A DNA stretch of 64,000 nt from Ignavibacteriales bacterium (GTDB lineage: Bacteria; Bacteroidota; Ignavibacteria; UBA10030; UBA8401), in assembly GCA_026390635.1 (NCBI GenBank), contig JAPLFO010000149.1, positions 16,855-80,854 of the forward strand, written 5' to 3'. The first letter of the stretch is position 1. Each line of letters starts with the position of its first letter. Positions 53,352 through 62,816 of this stretch are shown in pieces. The notes below the pieces were generated by a model. That model was not told the origin of the DNA. It saw only the letters and a list, made by a program, of their open reading frames with translations, and made no database searches. The position numbers were made by a program, and so were the translations under genes.

Positions 53352-54524
53352 TCAGTAGACACTCCCGACAGCGGGTTCTGCTGCCGCGCCGGAATTTTCT
53401 TGCATCGGCTGAACCCTGGGATGAAGATCCGTGTACGACGAAATATTCAGGAGCACACCGATCGCAAATGACGAAAAGATGATCGACGAACCGCCATAGC
53501 TGACAAACGGCATTGGCAATCCTGTCGTCGGGAACACTCCCAGTGTGACGAGCGCATTCCCCAGCGCGTAAATAACAACGGTCGATGTAATTCCGATTGC
53601 CAAAAACTTTCCAAAATCATCCGGCGCATTCTTCGCGATACGGAAACCGCGTATCAGAATAACGAAAAAGAGAGTCAGAAATATTACCGTACCGATAAAC
53701 CCGTACTCTTCGCCGATGATCGAAAAAACAAAATCGCCGTACGATTCGGGCAGGAAGAGATCCCGCTGTTTGCTTTCGCCCATGCCGACGCCGAATAATC
53801 CGCCGTTGCCGAAGCCGATAATTCCCTGCCAGAGCTGATAGTTTGATTTGCTCGGGGTCGTACTTCCGTCCGCAATGCCGAGAAAAGCGAGCACCCTTTT
53901 CATCCGGTATTGTGCGCTCACCATATAGATCAGCAGTGCCGGAACGGCAAGCGACAGGGTTCCCAGCAAATGCTTCCAGCGGGCACCGCCCATATAGAGC
54001 ATCACGATACCGATACAGGCAATCATCGCGCCGGTGCTGAAATTCGGCTGCAGCATGACGAGCACAACGACGCCTCCGATCCAGAGCATCAGCGGCAGAA
54101 ATCCGGAATGGAAGTCCAGGATCTTGTCCTTCTTTGCGGCCATCATGCCGCTGAGCAGGAAGATCAATGCGAACTTTGCCGCTTCCGACGGCTGCAGATT
54201 GAAACCCGCAAAGCTTAGCCACCGCGCAGCGCCTTTGATCTCCCCGCCGATCGCCAGCGTCACGGTCAACAGGACGAGACAACCGATGATTGCCGGCCGT
54301 GCCAGCTTGCGATAGATTGTATATTTCACATTCATCGCAAAGAGAATCACCACAAAGCCGGCCAGCACTTTGATGATGTGCTTGTTCACCAATCCGCTGG
54401 CGGCTCCGTATTTCTGAAACGCCCATGTAGATGAAGCGCTGTAGACGACAACGGTGCTCGCCACCATGAGAAAGAGCACGGTGAGCAGTACGACCCGGTC
54501 GATATGGTTTCTCCGCGCGGCCAT
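53352..54524 (-). CDS. ftsW: Septal peptidoglycan polymerase FtsW (SEDS family)
   Basis: A 390-residue SEDS protein with about ten membrane helices. It polymerises lipid II together with FtsI. The start at 54524 (MAARRNHIDRVVLLTVLFLMV) overlaps the murD stop (TGATG); the track start at 54608 lies inside murD. Family motifs are KGAARWLSFAGFNLQPSEAAKFALIF, MLQPNFSTGAMIACIG, LPESYGDFVFSIIGEEYGFIG and FPTTGLPMPFVSYGGSS. Confidence 0.95.
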   Translation of the reverse strand: MAARRNHIDRVVLLTVLFLMVASTVVVYSASSTWAFQKYGAASGLVNKHIIKVLAGFVVILFAMNVKYTIYRKLARPAIIGCLVLLTVTLAIGGEIKGAARWLSFAGFNLQPSEAAKFALIFLLSGMMAAKKDKILDFHSGFLPLMLWIGGVVVLVMLQPNFSTGAMIACIGIVMLYMGGARWKHLLGTLSLAVPALLIYMVSAQYRMKRVLAFLGIADGSTTPSKSNYQLWQGIIGFGNGGLFGVGMGESKQRDLFLPESYGDFVFSIIGEEYGFIGTVIFLTLFFVILIRGFRIAKNAPDDFGKFLAIGITSTVVIYALGNALVTLGVFPTTGLPMPFVSYGGSSIIFSSFAIGVLLNISSYTDLHPRVQPMQENSGAAAEPAVGSVY

Positions 54525-55930
54525 CAGGCTTCGGCGATCTCCTGCACCAGTTGCTTGAACACGCGCCCGCGTTCTTCGTAGTCGGTAAACCAATCGAATG
54601 ACGTGCACGCAGGCGCCAGCAGCACGACATCGCCCGGATGGGCCAATCCGCCGGCAATCCAGATCGCTTTTTTCATCGAAGTAGTATTGGGGATCGCCGA
54701 TCCGATGGTCTCAACTTTCAATACCGGAACTTTGTGAGCAAAATTTTCGACAATGGTATCAGCAGAATGACCGGTCGCGACAATCGCCCTTACTTTTCTT
54801 TCCACAAGATCGTAAATGGTCGAATAGTCGTTGCCCTTGTCTTTTCCACCCATCATCAACACAATCGGCTGCTCGTAGCTTCGGAGCGCATAACCGACCG
54901 CTTCCACCGTTGTCGCCTTGGAGTTGTTGATGTACGTAATGCCCTTGACCGTCCTGACGAATTCCTGCCGGTGTTCCACTCCCTTAAAATTCCGCAACGT
55001 ACCGCGAATGACCGCGGGACTGATGCCGAACGATTGCACCGCGAGGATGGCGGCCATGGCATTCTGCACATTATGATCACCGGCAAGCGACAGGTCGGCA
55101 ATTTTCATGATCTGTTTTCGTTCTCCCGCCACACGCATCACGATGGATCCCTGATCAGCAAAAACACCGTCAGTTTTTTCTTCATTCATGCTGAATGTCA
55201 GAGTGCAGCTCTGTGCCGCAGCGATTTTCTCCACGCTGATCCGGTCTTCTGCATTATAAATGAGAAGATCGCCGGCTTGTTGATTCATAAAGATGCGCGT
55301 CTTTGCCGCCGCGTACCGTTCCATCGAATTGTCATATCGATCCAGGTGATTGCGCGTGATATTGAGAATCACGGCAACTGCCGGCCGGAGGTCGAGGATG
55401 TGTTCGAGCTGAAAACTGCTGACCTCCAGCACAACGATATGGTCCGGTGTTGCCTGCTCTACCACGGTCGACAATGCTTCGCCGATGTTACCCGCAACAA
55501 TACATTTCTTCTTGGCATCTTCCAGCATGCGGCCGACCAGCGTGGCGGTGGTTGTTTTGCCATTGCTTCCGGTGATGGCAATGACCGGAGCGGAACAGAA
55601 CCAACTCGCGAGTTCCAGCTCGCTCACCACCGTGATGCCCCGCTTCTGTGCCTCGACAACAATTGGAATATTTCCGGGCACACCGGGACTGATCACCATC
55701 AGGGAACAGTCGAGTGCACAATCGGTGTGGCCCGCGGTCTCAAACGGAATTCCTGCGGCAGATAACTCAGCGGCTGCATCGGCGAGTTTCCCGGCGCTCT
55801 GGCTATCGCTCACGAACACCGATGCACCGTGCCGCTTCAGGAGGGCAGCCGCTCCACGACCGCTGCGCGCAGCACCGATCACCGTAACATGTTGTCCTTC
55901 GACAAGAGCCCTATGTTTTTGGTCGATCAT
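54524..55930 (-). CDS. murD: UDP-N-acetylmuramoylalanine--D-glutamate ligase MurD
   Basis: A 468-residue Mur ligase adding D-Glu. The N-terminal domain has VTVIGAARSGRGAAALL, the ATP loop is AITGSNGKTTTATLVG, and NITRNHLDRYDNSMERYAAAK and YINNSKATTVEAVGYAL are the MurD metal and substrate motifs. LLAPACTSFDWFTDYEERGRVF near the end is diagnostic of MurD. A repeat-rich gap of about 305 bases separates it from the upstream mraY. Confidence 0.97.
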   Translation of the reverse strand: MIDQKHRALVEGQHVTVIGAARSGRGAAALLKRHGASVFVSDSQSAGKLADAAAELSAAGIPFETAGHTDCALDCSLMVISPGVPGNIPIVVEAQKRGITVVSELELASWFCSAPVIAITGSNGKTTTATLVGRMLEDAKKKCIVAGNIGEALSTVVEQATPDHIVVLEVSSFQLEHILDLRPAVAVILNITRNHLDRYDNSMERYAAAKTRIFMNQQAGDLLIYNAEDRISVEKIAAAQSCTLTFSMNEEKTDGVFADQGSIVMRVAGERKQIMKIADLSLAGDHNVQNAMAAILAVQSFGISPAVIRGTLRNFKGVEHRQEFVRTVKGITYINNSKATTVEAVGYALRSYEQPIVLMMGGKDKGNDYSTIYDLVERKVRAIVATGHSADTIVENFAHKVPVLKVETIGSAIPNTTSMKKAIWIAGGLAHPGDVVLLAPACTSFDWFTDYEERGRVFKQLVQEIAEA

Positions 55931-55984
55931 AAGCTAATTACGAATTATGAATTACGGTAACTACTCAGCGTATTTCTTGAAAAT

Positions 55985-56125
55985 GTCATTCCCGCATGTT
56001 TTTGGCGGGAATCCATGTTTTCCATCTGGATGCCCGACAGAAGTCCGTTCCGTTTCACGGGACGACATCTCGTCTCGATTCGGAGAATCGAGACGGACAT
56101 TCGGGCATGACAGGCCTGAAACGAA
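55985..56125. repeat. Palindromic repeat mosaic between mraY and murD
   Basis: Three hairpins lie in about 140 bases: ATTCCCGC ... GCGGGAAT (55989-56013), then outer arms ATGCCCGA ... TCGGGCAT that enclose CGTCTCGATTC-GGA-GAATCGAGACG. The nested design, in the middle of an otherwise tightly packed division operon, looks like a mobile REP/MITE-type insertion. The track ORFs over it are artefacts of the palindromes. The flanks up to 56235 hold nothing else recognised. Confidence 0.6.
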
Positions 56126-56235
56126 ACATGACGCTAAACATGATGAGTAGATACGAATTACGGATGATTGATCTTTGTCTGTTCTCTCTTCTTCATCTCT
56201 GTAGCTATTTTTTTCCTTCACTATACAGAACGCTG

Positions 56236-57369
56236 CTACCGCACTTTGAACGTCGCCAGGCTGACAATCATCAACAGTACTGCAATAATGTAGAATCGCA
56301 TGACGATCTTCGGCTCAGGGATTCCCTGCATCTCAAAATGATGATGCAACGGTGCCATTTTGAAAACGCGGCGTCCTTCGCCGAAACGTTTCTTCGTATA
56401 TTTGAAATACAACCGCTGAATGATCACCGATGCCGTCTCCATGAAAAATATACCTCCCAGAATCGGCAGTATAAGTTCTTTCTTGATCATGATGGTGGTC
56501 GCACCGATGGCTCCGCCGAGCGCAAGCGAACCGGTATCGCCCATAAAGACCTGTGCCGGGTAGGAATTGAACCAGAGAAAACCGAGCGCTGCACCCACAA
56601 GGGCTGCGCAGTAGATTACCAATTCCCCGCTCCCGCGCAGGTAAATGACATTCAAATAACTGCTGAATTCGACGTTGCCGGAAATATAGCTGATGGCCGC
56701 CAGAGTGAGCGCGACGATACCGACCGTACCGATTGCCAAGCCATCAAGACCATCGGTGAGATTGACCGCATTCGACGTCGCCGTGATGATAAAAATCACC
56801 ATGGGAATGTAGAGATACGAAAAGTCGAATGTCACATTCTTGAAAAACGGCACCGTTGTCAGCGTGTTGACACCATGCACTCCATTGACGACGACGGCCT
56901 TGAGCTCCGGTGCAAAATAAAGAGTGGAGCCGAGAATCAATCCGACAACAACCTGGCCAAAGATTTTGTACCAGCCAATCAGGCCTTTCGGTTTCTTCTT
57001 CACGACTTTCAGATAGTCGTCCAGGAAACCAACGAGACCAAGACCGACGGTAACGACAAGAATGAGAAGCACGTACATGTTTTTCAAATCGCCCCAGAGC
57101 AGCGTCGGGACAAGAACGGAACCGAGAACGATCAGACCACCCATGGTTGGGGTACCGGCTTTGCTCAGATGACTCTTTGGCGCTTCGACTTTCGCCGCCT
57201 CGCCGATCTGATGTTTCTTCAGCAACCGGATGATTTTCGGTCCGATCCAGAAGCTGATGATAAGCGCCGTGACCGCTGCTGCCGCTGCGCGAAACGTCAG
57301 GTACCGCACCACTCCGAATCCCGGAGGATGATAGATTTTTTCAAGCAGCGAAAAGAGATAATAGAGCAT
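56236..57369 (-). CDS. mraY: Phospho-N-acetylmuramoyl-pentapeptide transferase MraY
   Basis: A 377-residue membrane enzyme with about ten helices that makes lipid I from UDP-MurNAc-pentapeptide and undecaprenyl phosphate. Signature motifs are SKAGTPTMGGLIVL, VGFLDDYLKVVKKKPKGL (catalytic DD), NAVNLTDGLDGLAIG, VFMGDTGSLALGGAIG and the histidine block APLHHHFEMQGIPE. It sits after murF with an 11-base gap. Confidence 0.98.
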   Translation of the reverse strand: MLYYLFSLLEKIYHPPGFGVVRYLTFRAAAAAVTALIISFWIGPKIIRLLKKHQIGEAAKVEAPKSHLSKAGTPTMGGLIVLGSVLVPTLLWGDLKNMYVLLILVVTVGLGLVGFLDDYLKVVKKKPKGLIGWYKIFGQVVVGLILGSTLYFAPELKAVVVNGVHGVNTLTTVPFFKNVTFDFSYLYIPMVIFIITATSNAVNLTDGLDGLAIGTVGIVALTLAAISYISGNVEFSSYLNVIYLRGSGELVIYCAALVGAALGFLWFNSYPAQVFMGDTGSLALGGAIGATTIMIKKELILPILGGIFFMETASVIIQRLYFKYTKKRFGEGRRVFKMAPLHHHFEMQGIPEPKIVMRFYIIAVLLMIVSLATFKVR

Positions 57370-57380
57370 GGGCGATGTCT

Positions 57381-58754
57381 CTACAATTGATCTGCAATTT
57401 CTTCCATTTTCATGCCGCGTGATCCCTTCACGAGCACAACATCTCCGCTTTGCGCGATTTGCCGCAGCGAAACAAGTAGATCCTGTTTGGTCGCATAGTG
57501 CTTCGCTGCCGCAAGCTGCGATCCCCTTGCGATATTCTCCGCAAGCGGACCGACTGTCAAGAGATATTCAAAGCCCGATTTCGCCACATCGCGGCCGATT
57601 GCGATGTGCTCATCGACGGCTCTGCTGCCAAGCTCCAACATATCGGCAAGCACAACAATTTTTTTTCCAATGGAACGGATGTCTTTCAGTGTCGCAAGGG
57701 CTGCACGAACGGAATCGGGATTCGCATTATAGGTGTCGTTGAGAATAACCATGCCGTTGCGTTCAACAATCTGCATCCGCTTTGCTGCACCTTTACATTC
57801 TCTTAATGCCGCGGCAATAGCGTGAAAAGGAACGCCGAATTTTAAACCGACTGCGGCTGCGGCAATTCCGTTGGCGAGATTATGCAAACCGGGAACGCCG
57901 ATCGCGACTGGAACGGAGTACGTCTTTGCTCCTGCTTTGAGCGTGAACGAACCGCACCCCCTGTTGTCCTGGAATAGTTTCAGCGCACGAACAGCAGCCG
58001 TCCGTCCTGTTCCATAGCCTACTGATGCCTTGAGTGATTTCGCCGCGCCGGCCAGATTCGGATCATCAACATTTACAAATGCAATTCCTTTCGGCCCGAG
58101 TGCGCGAAATAGTTCCATTTCCTCCCGGGCCACGCCGTCCAGATTGCCGAAGAATTCAAGATGCTCATTGCCGATATTGGTGATCAGCGCATGCGTCGGC
58201 TGCGCAATCGAACAGAGATACTTCAGTTCACCGGGGTGATTTGTTCCAAGCTCCAGCACCGCCATCTGATGCTTTCTTTTCAGCCGGAAGATCATCTGCG
58301 GAACACCGATGTGATTGTTGAGATTTCCCTGCGTTCCAAGCACCCGGTATTTTTTTTCGAGAACGGCAACGATCATTTCTTTGGTCGTCGTTTTGCCGTT
58401 GCTGCCGCCGACGGCGATGACTGGAATTGGAAATTTATTGCGATAGATCCGTGCGAGATCGCCCAGCGCCTTCGTCGTATCCGGTACGACAAAGAACGGT
58501 ATCGACAGCGTGCGCATCTCTGCGGCATGCTCGAAGAACCACGCTTCGTCCACCATGACGGCCGCTGCGCCTTGTGTCACAACATCGCGCACAAAATAAT
58601 GTCCGTCAAACGATTCTCCGCGCAGCGCAATAAACAGATCACCCGCGGCAATAGTGCGTGAATCTGTTGAGACGCTGCTCAATATGACCTTCGGCGCCGA
58701 CAAATTCATGACGCGAATTCCATCCAGCTGCAGTATGTCTGTCAGTGTCATCAT
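57381..58754 (-). CDS. murF: UDP-MurNAc-tripeptide--D-alanyl-D-alanine ligase MurF
   Basis: A 457-residue Mur ligase adding D-Ala-D-Ala. ATP loop AVGGSNGKTTTKEMIVAVL, then LELGTNHPGELKYLCSIAQP, ALITNIGNEHLEFFG and ILNDTYNANPDSVRAALATL are typical MurF motifs. The start overlaps the murE stop (TGATG). No ddl gene is present in this cluster, so D-Ala-D-Ala must come from elsewhere. Confidence 0.97.
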   Translation of the reverse strand: MMTLTDILQLDGIRVMNLSAPKVILSSVSTDSRTIAAGDLFIALRGESFDGHYFVRDVVTQGAAAVMVDEAWFFEHAAEMRTLSIPFFVVPDTTKALGDLARIYRNKFPIPVIAVGGSNGKTTTKEMIVAVLEKKYRVLGTQGNLNNHIGVPQMIFRLKRKHQMAVLELGTNHPGELKYLCSIAQPTHALITNIGNEHLEFFGNLDGVAREEMELFRALGPKGIAFVNVDDPNLAGAAKSLKASVGYGTGRTAAVRALKLFQDNRGCGSFTLKAGAKTYSVPVAIGVPGLHNLANGIAAAAVGLKFGVPFHAIAAALRECKGAAKRMQIVERNGMVILNDTYNANPDSVRAALATLKDIRSIGKKIVVLADMLELGSRAVDEHIAIGRDVAKSGFEYLLTVGPLAENIARGSQLAAAKHYATKQDLLVSLRQIAQSGDVVLVKGSRGMKMEEIADQL

Positions 58755-60256
58755 CAGAGATAGTGTTGCACCGTTTCTTTGTCGCTGAAATGCCGCTTTT
58801 CTGTACCGATCACCTGATACTCTTCATGTCCTTTTCCGGCGATAAGCACGACATCACCGGGACAAGCCATTGCACACGCCTGTTGAATCGCTGCAGCGCG
58901 ATCGGGTTCGCATACTACTTTTTCCGGACGTCGGAGCTGCGCACAGATATTCCGTATGATCGCATTGGGATCTTCCGTTCGCGGATTGTCTGATGTCACA
59001 ATTACAATGTCGCTCTTCTCCTCGGCAATGTACCCCATGAGGGGCCGCTTGCCTTTGTCCCGATCACCGCCGGCACCGAAGACGGTTATGATTCGCCCCC
59101 GGTTTTCCAGGGGCATAACCTCGCCGATCGTCGCAAGGCATTTTTCCAGAGCATCCGGTGTGTGAGCATAGTCGATCACGGCGCACCACCCTTTGGAAGA
59201 GTCCAGGCGTTCGAATCTGCCGGGAGCGGCGGTAAAGGAGCGCAATCCTTCCTGGATTTCTGTCCCGTTTATTCCGATGGAGAGACAGACGGCCGTCGCA
59301 CCAAGCGCATTGGAAATATTAAAACGCCCGACCAGCGGTGTGTTGATCGCATAGGTTGCAGTAGGTGTTTTCACGCTGTACGTTGTTCCGCTCATCGCGA
59401 GGGCGACGGCGTCCGCTTGAACATCTGCGCCAGGGCTCAGTCCGTAGGTCATACGGCGCGCCGTACAGTCTCTGACGATCTTCGATCCCCAAGGATCATC
59501 AGCATTCGTCACTGCAATTGCGCCAGTCGACAAGGTGTCGAAGAGCGATTTCTTTGCACCAAAATATTCGTCCATCGTCAGATGGTAGTCCAGGTGATCC
59601 TGCGTCAGATTTGTGAAAACTGCCTCATCAAAATCCAGTCCGAACACGCGCTGTTGATGCAGGGCATGGGACGATACTTCCATGACAACAGCCGAACACC
59701 CGACATTTTTCATTTTTAAAAGATGTTCATGCAGTTCCAGCGACTCCGGCGTTGTATGTGTTGCCGGCACTTGCTCGGTTCCAACAATCGTTTCGATCGT
59801 TCCTATCAGCCCGACCAACGGATACCGCTTACTCTGCTGCAGCAAATGGCGGATCAGGTAGGCGGTTGTTGTCTTTCCGTTCGTTCCTGTGACGCCTATC
59901 AACTGCATCGACTTTGCGGGATACTGATACCATGCCGCTGCGAGTTTCGCCAGTGCGCGCCGTGAACTCGAGACGACAATCTTTACGACACCGGTATGCA
60001 TAAAATATGAGTCCGGCACCGCATCGTCATCTTCCATCACCACCGCTGTGGCGCCGCGGGAAATGGCATCCGTCACATACTGATGCCCATCGGTCTTACT
60101 GCCCCGCAGGGCGACAAACATTTCGCCCCTCTGGATCTTCGCCGAGTTGTATTGAATACCCGCAATCTCGACATCATGCGTCACCGCCATCGCACCAAAC
60201 GTCGTCTGGAACATTTTTGAGACAGGAACATTTTCCAACAACTGTCCGAGAGTCAT
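58754..60256 (-). CDS. murE: UDP-MurNAc-tripeptide synthetase MurE (meso-DAP type)
   Basis: A 500-residue Mur ligase adding the third stem residue. Motifs are REMFVALRGSKTDGHQY, ATP loop GVTGTNGKTTTAYLIRHLL, VMEVSSHALHQQRV, TNLTQDHLDYHLTMDEYF and VIDYAHTPDALEKCL. The substrate motif reads DNPRTEDP; DNPR is the form that selects meso-diaminopimelate, so the wall should be DAP-type, as expected for a Gram-negative. It starts 7 bases after the ftsI stop. Confidence 0.97.
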   Translation of the reverse strand: MTLGQLLENVPVSKMFQTTFGAMAVTHDVEIAGIQYNSAKIQRGEMFVALRGSKTDGHQYVTDAISRGATAVVMEDDDAVPDSYFMHTGVVKIVVSSSRRALAKLAAAWYQYPAKSMQLIGVTGTNGKTTTAYLIRHLLQQSKRYPLVGLIGTIETIVGTEQVPATHTTPESLELHEHLLKMKNVGCSAVVMEVSSHALHQQRVFGLDFDEAVFTNLTQDHLDYHLTMDEYFGAKKSLFDTLSTGAIAVTNADDPWGSKIVRDCTARRMTYGLSPGADVQADAVALAMSGTTYSVKTPTATYAINTPLVGRFNISNALGATAVCLSIGINGTEIQEGLRSFTAAPGRFERLDSSKGWCAVIDYAHTPDALEKCLATIGEVMPLENRGRIITVFGAGGDRDKGKRPLMGYIAEEKSDIVIVTSDNPRTEDPNAIIRNICAQLRRPEKVVCEPDRAAAIQQACAMACPGDVVLIAGKGHEEYQVIGTEKRHFSDKETVQHYL

Positions 60257-60263
60257 AGGCCGT

Positions 60264-62417
60264 TCAATGGACTCGTTCGCAAACGAGAACGATTTTTGTA
60301 TTCTTTGTTACAGGAGCGCCCGCTTCGGGATACTGCGCCGTTACCACTCCCGACCCTTTGACGGTGGCTTCGAGTTGCTCTGATGCAAGCCGCGTGATCG
60401 CACGACGCACGCTCATTCCTTTCAAATCCGGAACCTGGAGTGCAGAACCCGACGCAACCATTGGATCGTTTTGCGTGAAGAGATGAATGGTGGCACCCGG
60501 CCGCACTATCGAACCCGCTTCAGGCGACTGTCGCAAAACGACATCGCCCGTTCCAAGAGCGCTGGCGGCTATTCCTCTTTCGTGCAGTTGCTCCGCTGCG
60601 GCGTCTCTCTTAAGATTCTTCACATCCGGTACGACGACCATGGACGAGTCACGCAGCGGAGAAAGGGACGCGGTACGTATCTGCGTCACGATACCATAAT
60701 TGTTGAGAAGCCGTTCGGTAATCGCCTTGAAAATCGGTGCGCTCACCATGCCGCCTGTATAGCCGATCGCCTTCGGGTTCTCCAGCATCACCAAGCATAA
60801 CACTTCAGGGCGGTCTGCCGGATAGAAACCAACAAACGATGCGTTATATCGTCCCTCTTTATATTCGCCTTCCATCGTTTTGCGCGATGTGCCCGTTTTT
60901 CCTGCGATGCTCATACCGGGAATTCTTGCGACCAAACCCGTTCCGCGTTCCACCACACCGACCAGAAATTCCCTCATCGTCGCCGCTGTCGCCTCGGAAA
61001 CAACCCGCCGAATTGCCTGAGGTTCTGCTGTATAGATCAGCTCGCCCGTTTCACTGAACTCTTTCGCGATGATATACGGTTTCATCAGTGTCCCACCGTT
61101 TGCAATTGTCGCATATGCCAGGGCAATCTGCAGCGGTGTCACGCCGACTTCGTAGCCGTAGGCAATGGAATTCAATGACGTCATGGACCATTCCACCGGC
61201 TTATTCAGATTACCGCCCGCTTCTCCGGGTAGTTCGATGCCCGTTTGCATTCCGAAGCCCATCGTGCGTGCTTGAGTGTAGAGCCGTTCCGCTCCGATGA
61301 TGTCGCTGACTTTCGCCATAACGATATTGCTGGACACCTCCATGGCCTTCTCAAACGTGATCATTCCGCTCTCATGTGTATCGTTGATCACGCGAAATTT
61401 ACCGTTGTTGAGCGCGACGCGATATTTTCCGTTTTCGCCAAAGAACATTTGGTCGGGACGTACCAGATGATTTTCCAGCGCAGCCGCAACCGTCACCAGC
61501 TTGAACACCGATCCCGGTTCCACAACATCCGTCACCGCGCGGTTTTTCAGCGTCTGCATATCCACGCCCGACATTGCGCTCGGAGTGAACGCAGGATATT
61601 GCGCCATCGCCAGAATTTCTCCCGTTTGCGGCTTTAGTACGATTGCGACTCCCGCATCGGCGTTGGCACGGATCGCGCCTTTTTTCAACTCCTCCAGAAC
61701 GATGGACTGAAATCCGACATCGATTGTCAATTGAATCGAATGGCCATCCACCGGTTCCACTCTCGGATAATCGACCGATGGACGGGGACGGCCGAGTCCG
61801 TCGAGCTGCATAATCACCCATCCATCTACACCACGCAGCTGCTTGTCGTACGAATATTCAGCGCCGCTGATTCCGGTATTGTCGAAGTTTGTTGCACCGA
61901 CAATCTGCCCGCCGATTTCTTCGTAGTGATACAACCGTTTCGGCTCGTTGATCTGTACGACGCCTTCCAGTTTCTTGACATCGATCGACTTCGCAAGATC
62001 CGGTTTCACACGACGTTCCAGCCATACAAAGCGCCGGCCGGCAACAATTTTCTCGCGGTAGTACGACTCCGGCTTACCGAAGGTACGCGCAAAGACTTGC
62101 GCAATCTTGCCGGCAGATTTTGAGGCAATCTTCGGATCCGCATAGAACGATACGAACAGTGCGTTCGACGCCAGCGTGATGCCATTCCGGTCCGTGATCG
62201 TTCCCCGCCTGGACGGCAGATCCATTTTTGATTCATACTGGCGGCGTGCGATCTCCTGGTAGCGACCGGACTCCACAATCTGAATCTGTATCAGGCGCGC
62301 AACAGCAACGATGAAAAAGAAAATCAGCGTACCTTTTACAACGCCAAATCGCCGCGACACACTGGCCGGCACGGGCGGTATGCGGGGAGTGTCCGTATGT
62401 CGGGCAAACAGTTTCAT
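60264..62417 (-). CDS. ftsI: Septal transpeptidase FtsI/PBP3-like with two PASTA domains
   Basis: A 717-residue class B penicillin-binding protein. One N-terminal helix (VKGTLIFFFIVAVARLIQIQI), a dimerisation domain starting SRRGTITDRNGITLASN, and the transpeptidase domain with catalytic SVFK (EPGSVFKLVTVAAALEN), SSN (MEVSSNIVMAK) and KTGT (SIAGKTGTSRK). Two PASTA domains follow (MVVVPDVKNLKRDAAAEQL and LQVPDLKGMSVRRAITRL). PASTA domains are usual in Gram-positive SpoVD-type proteins and also occur in Bacteroidota FtsI. It overlaps ftsL by 4 bases. Confidence 0.95.
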   Translation of the reverse strand: MKLFARHTDTPRIPPVPASVSRRFGVVKGTLIFFFIVAVARLIQIQIVESGRYQEIARRQYESKMDLPSRRGTITDRNGITLASNALFVSFYADPKIASKSAGKIAQVFARTFGKPESYYREKIVAGRRFVWLERRVKPDLAKSIDVKKLEGVVQINEPKRLYHYEEIGGQIVGATNFDNTGISGAEYSYDKQLRGVDGWVIMQLDGLGRPRPSVDYPRVEPVDGHSIQLTIDVGFQSIVLEELKKGAIRANADAGVAIVLKPQTGEILAMAQYPAFTPSAMSGVDMQTLKNRAVTDVVEPGSVFKLVTVAAALENHLVRPDQMFFGENGKYRVALNNGKFRVINDTHESGMITFEKAMEVSSNIVMAKVSDIIGAERLYTQARTMGFGMQTGIELPGEAGGNLNKPVEWSMTSLNSIAYGYEVGVTPLQIALAYATIANGGTLMKPYIIAKEFSETGELIYTAEPQAIRRVVSEATAATMREFLVGVVERGTGLVARIPGMSIAGKTGTSRKTMEGEYKEGRYNASFVGFYPADRPEVLCLVMLENPKAIGYTGGMVSAPIFKAITERLLNNYGIVTQIRTASLSPLRDSSMVVVPDVKNLKRDAAAEQLHERGIAASALGTGDVVLRQSPEAGSIVRPGATIHLFTQNDPMVASGSALQVPDLKGMSVRRAITRLASEQLEATVKGSGVVTAQYPEAGAPVTKNTKIVLVCERVH

Positions 62418-62809
62418 CGATCCTGACCATACAGTTTCTGTTCATCGATATCAAACCATCCGGGCGGCTCCGAAGGATCGACCATGCCCAGCTGTTCCGA
62501 AGCAATCGAGGCGATCCGTCCACGCGTCGACTTTTTCTTGATTTCCGCCTGTATCATACCGTTCTGATTGACCAATGTTGTGTGCTTCACCCGGAGATCA
62601 TTAATCTCTTTCGAGAGCTGATTGACCGCGATGATATTGCTGGTGTAGAGCAGGCAGACAATGGCGATGCCAAAGAACAATCCTACAATATTGAAGGTGG
62701 AGTGGCGCCGCCGCACCGTTTTCCGGTTGGATTTGGGCGCCTTCCGCTGTGCCAGCACGTCGGGATCGGATGCCAGCCCGCCGGTATAGATACGTCGATC
62801 GTCCGCCAC
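62414..62809 (-). CDS. ftsL: FtsL-like division protein
   Basis: About 131 residues. The start is taken as the GTG at 62809 (VADDRRIYTGG...), because GAGG lies 5 bases upstream; the track GTG at 62848 sits inside rsmH. One membrane helix (FNIVGLFFGIAIVCLLYTSNIIAV) is followed by a leucine-zipper-like coiled coil (NQLSKEINDLRVKHTTLVNQNGMIQAEIKKKS) and GRIASIASEQLGMVDPSEPP, the standard FtsL ending. Its place between rsmH and ftsI supports the call despite poor sequence conservation in this family. Confidence 0.85.
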   Translation of the reverse strand: MADDRRIYTGGLASDPDVLAQRKAPKSNRKTVRRRHSTFNIVGLFFGIAIVCLLYTSNIIAVNQLSKEINDLRVKHTTLVNQNGMIQAEIKKKSTRGRIASIASEQLGMVDPSEPPGWFDIDEQKLYGQDR

Positions 62810-62816
62810 ACATTCC

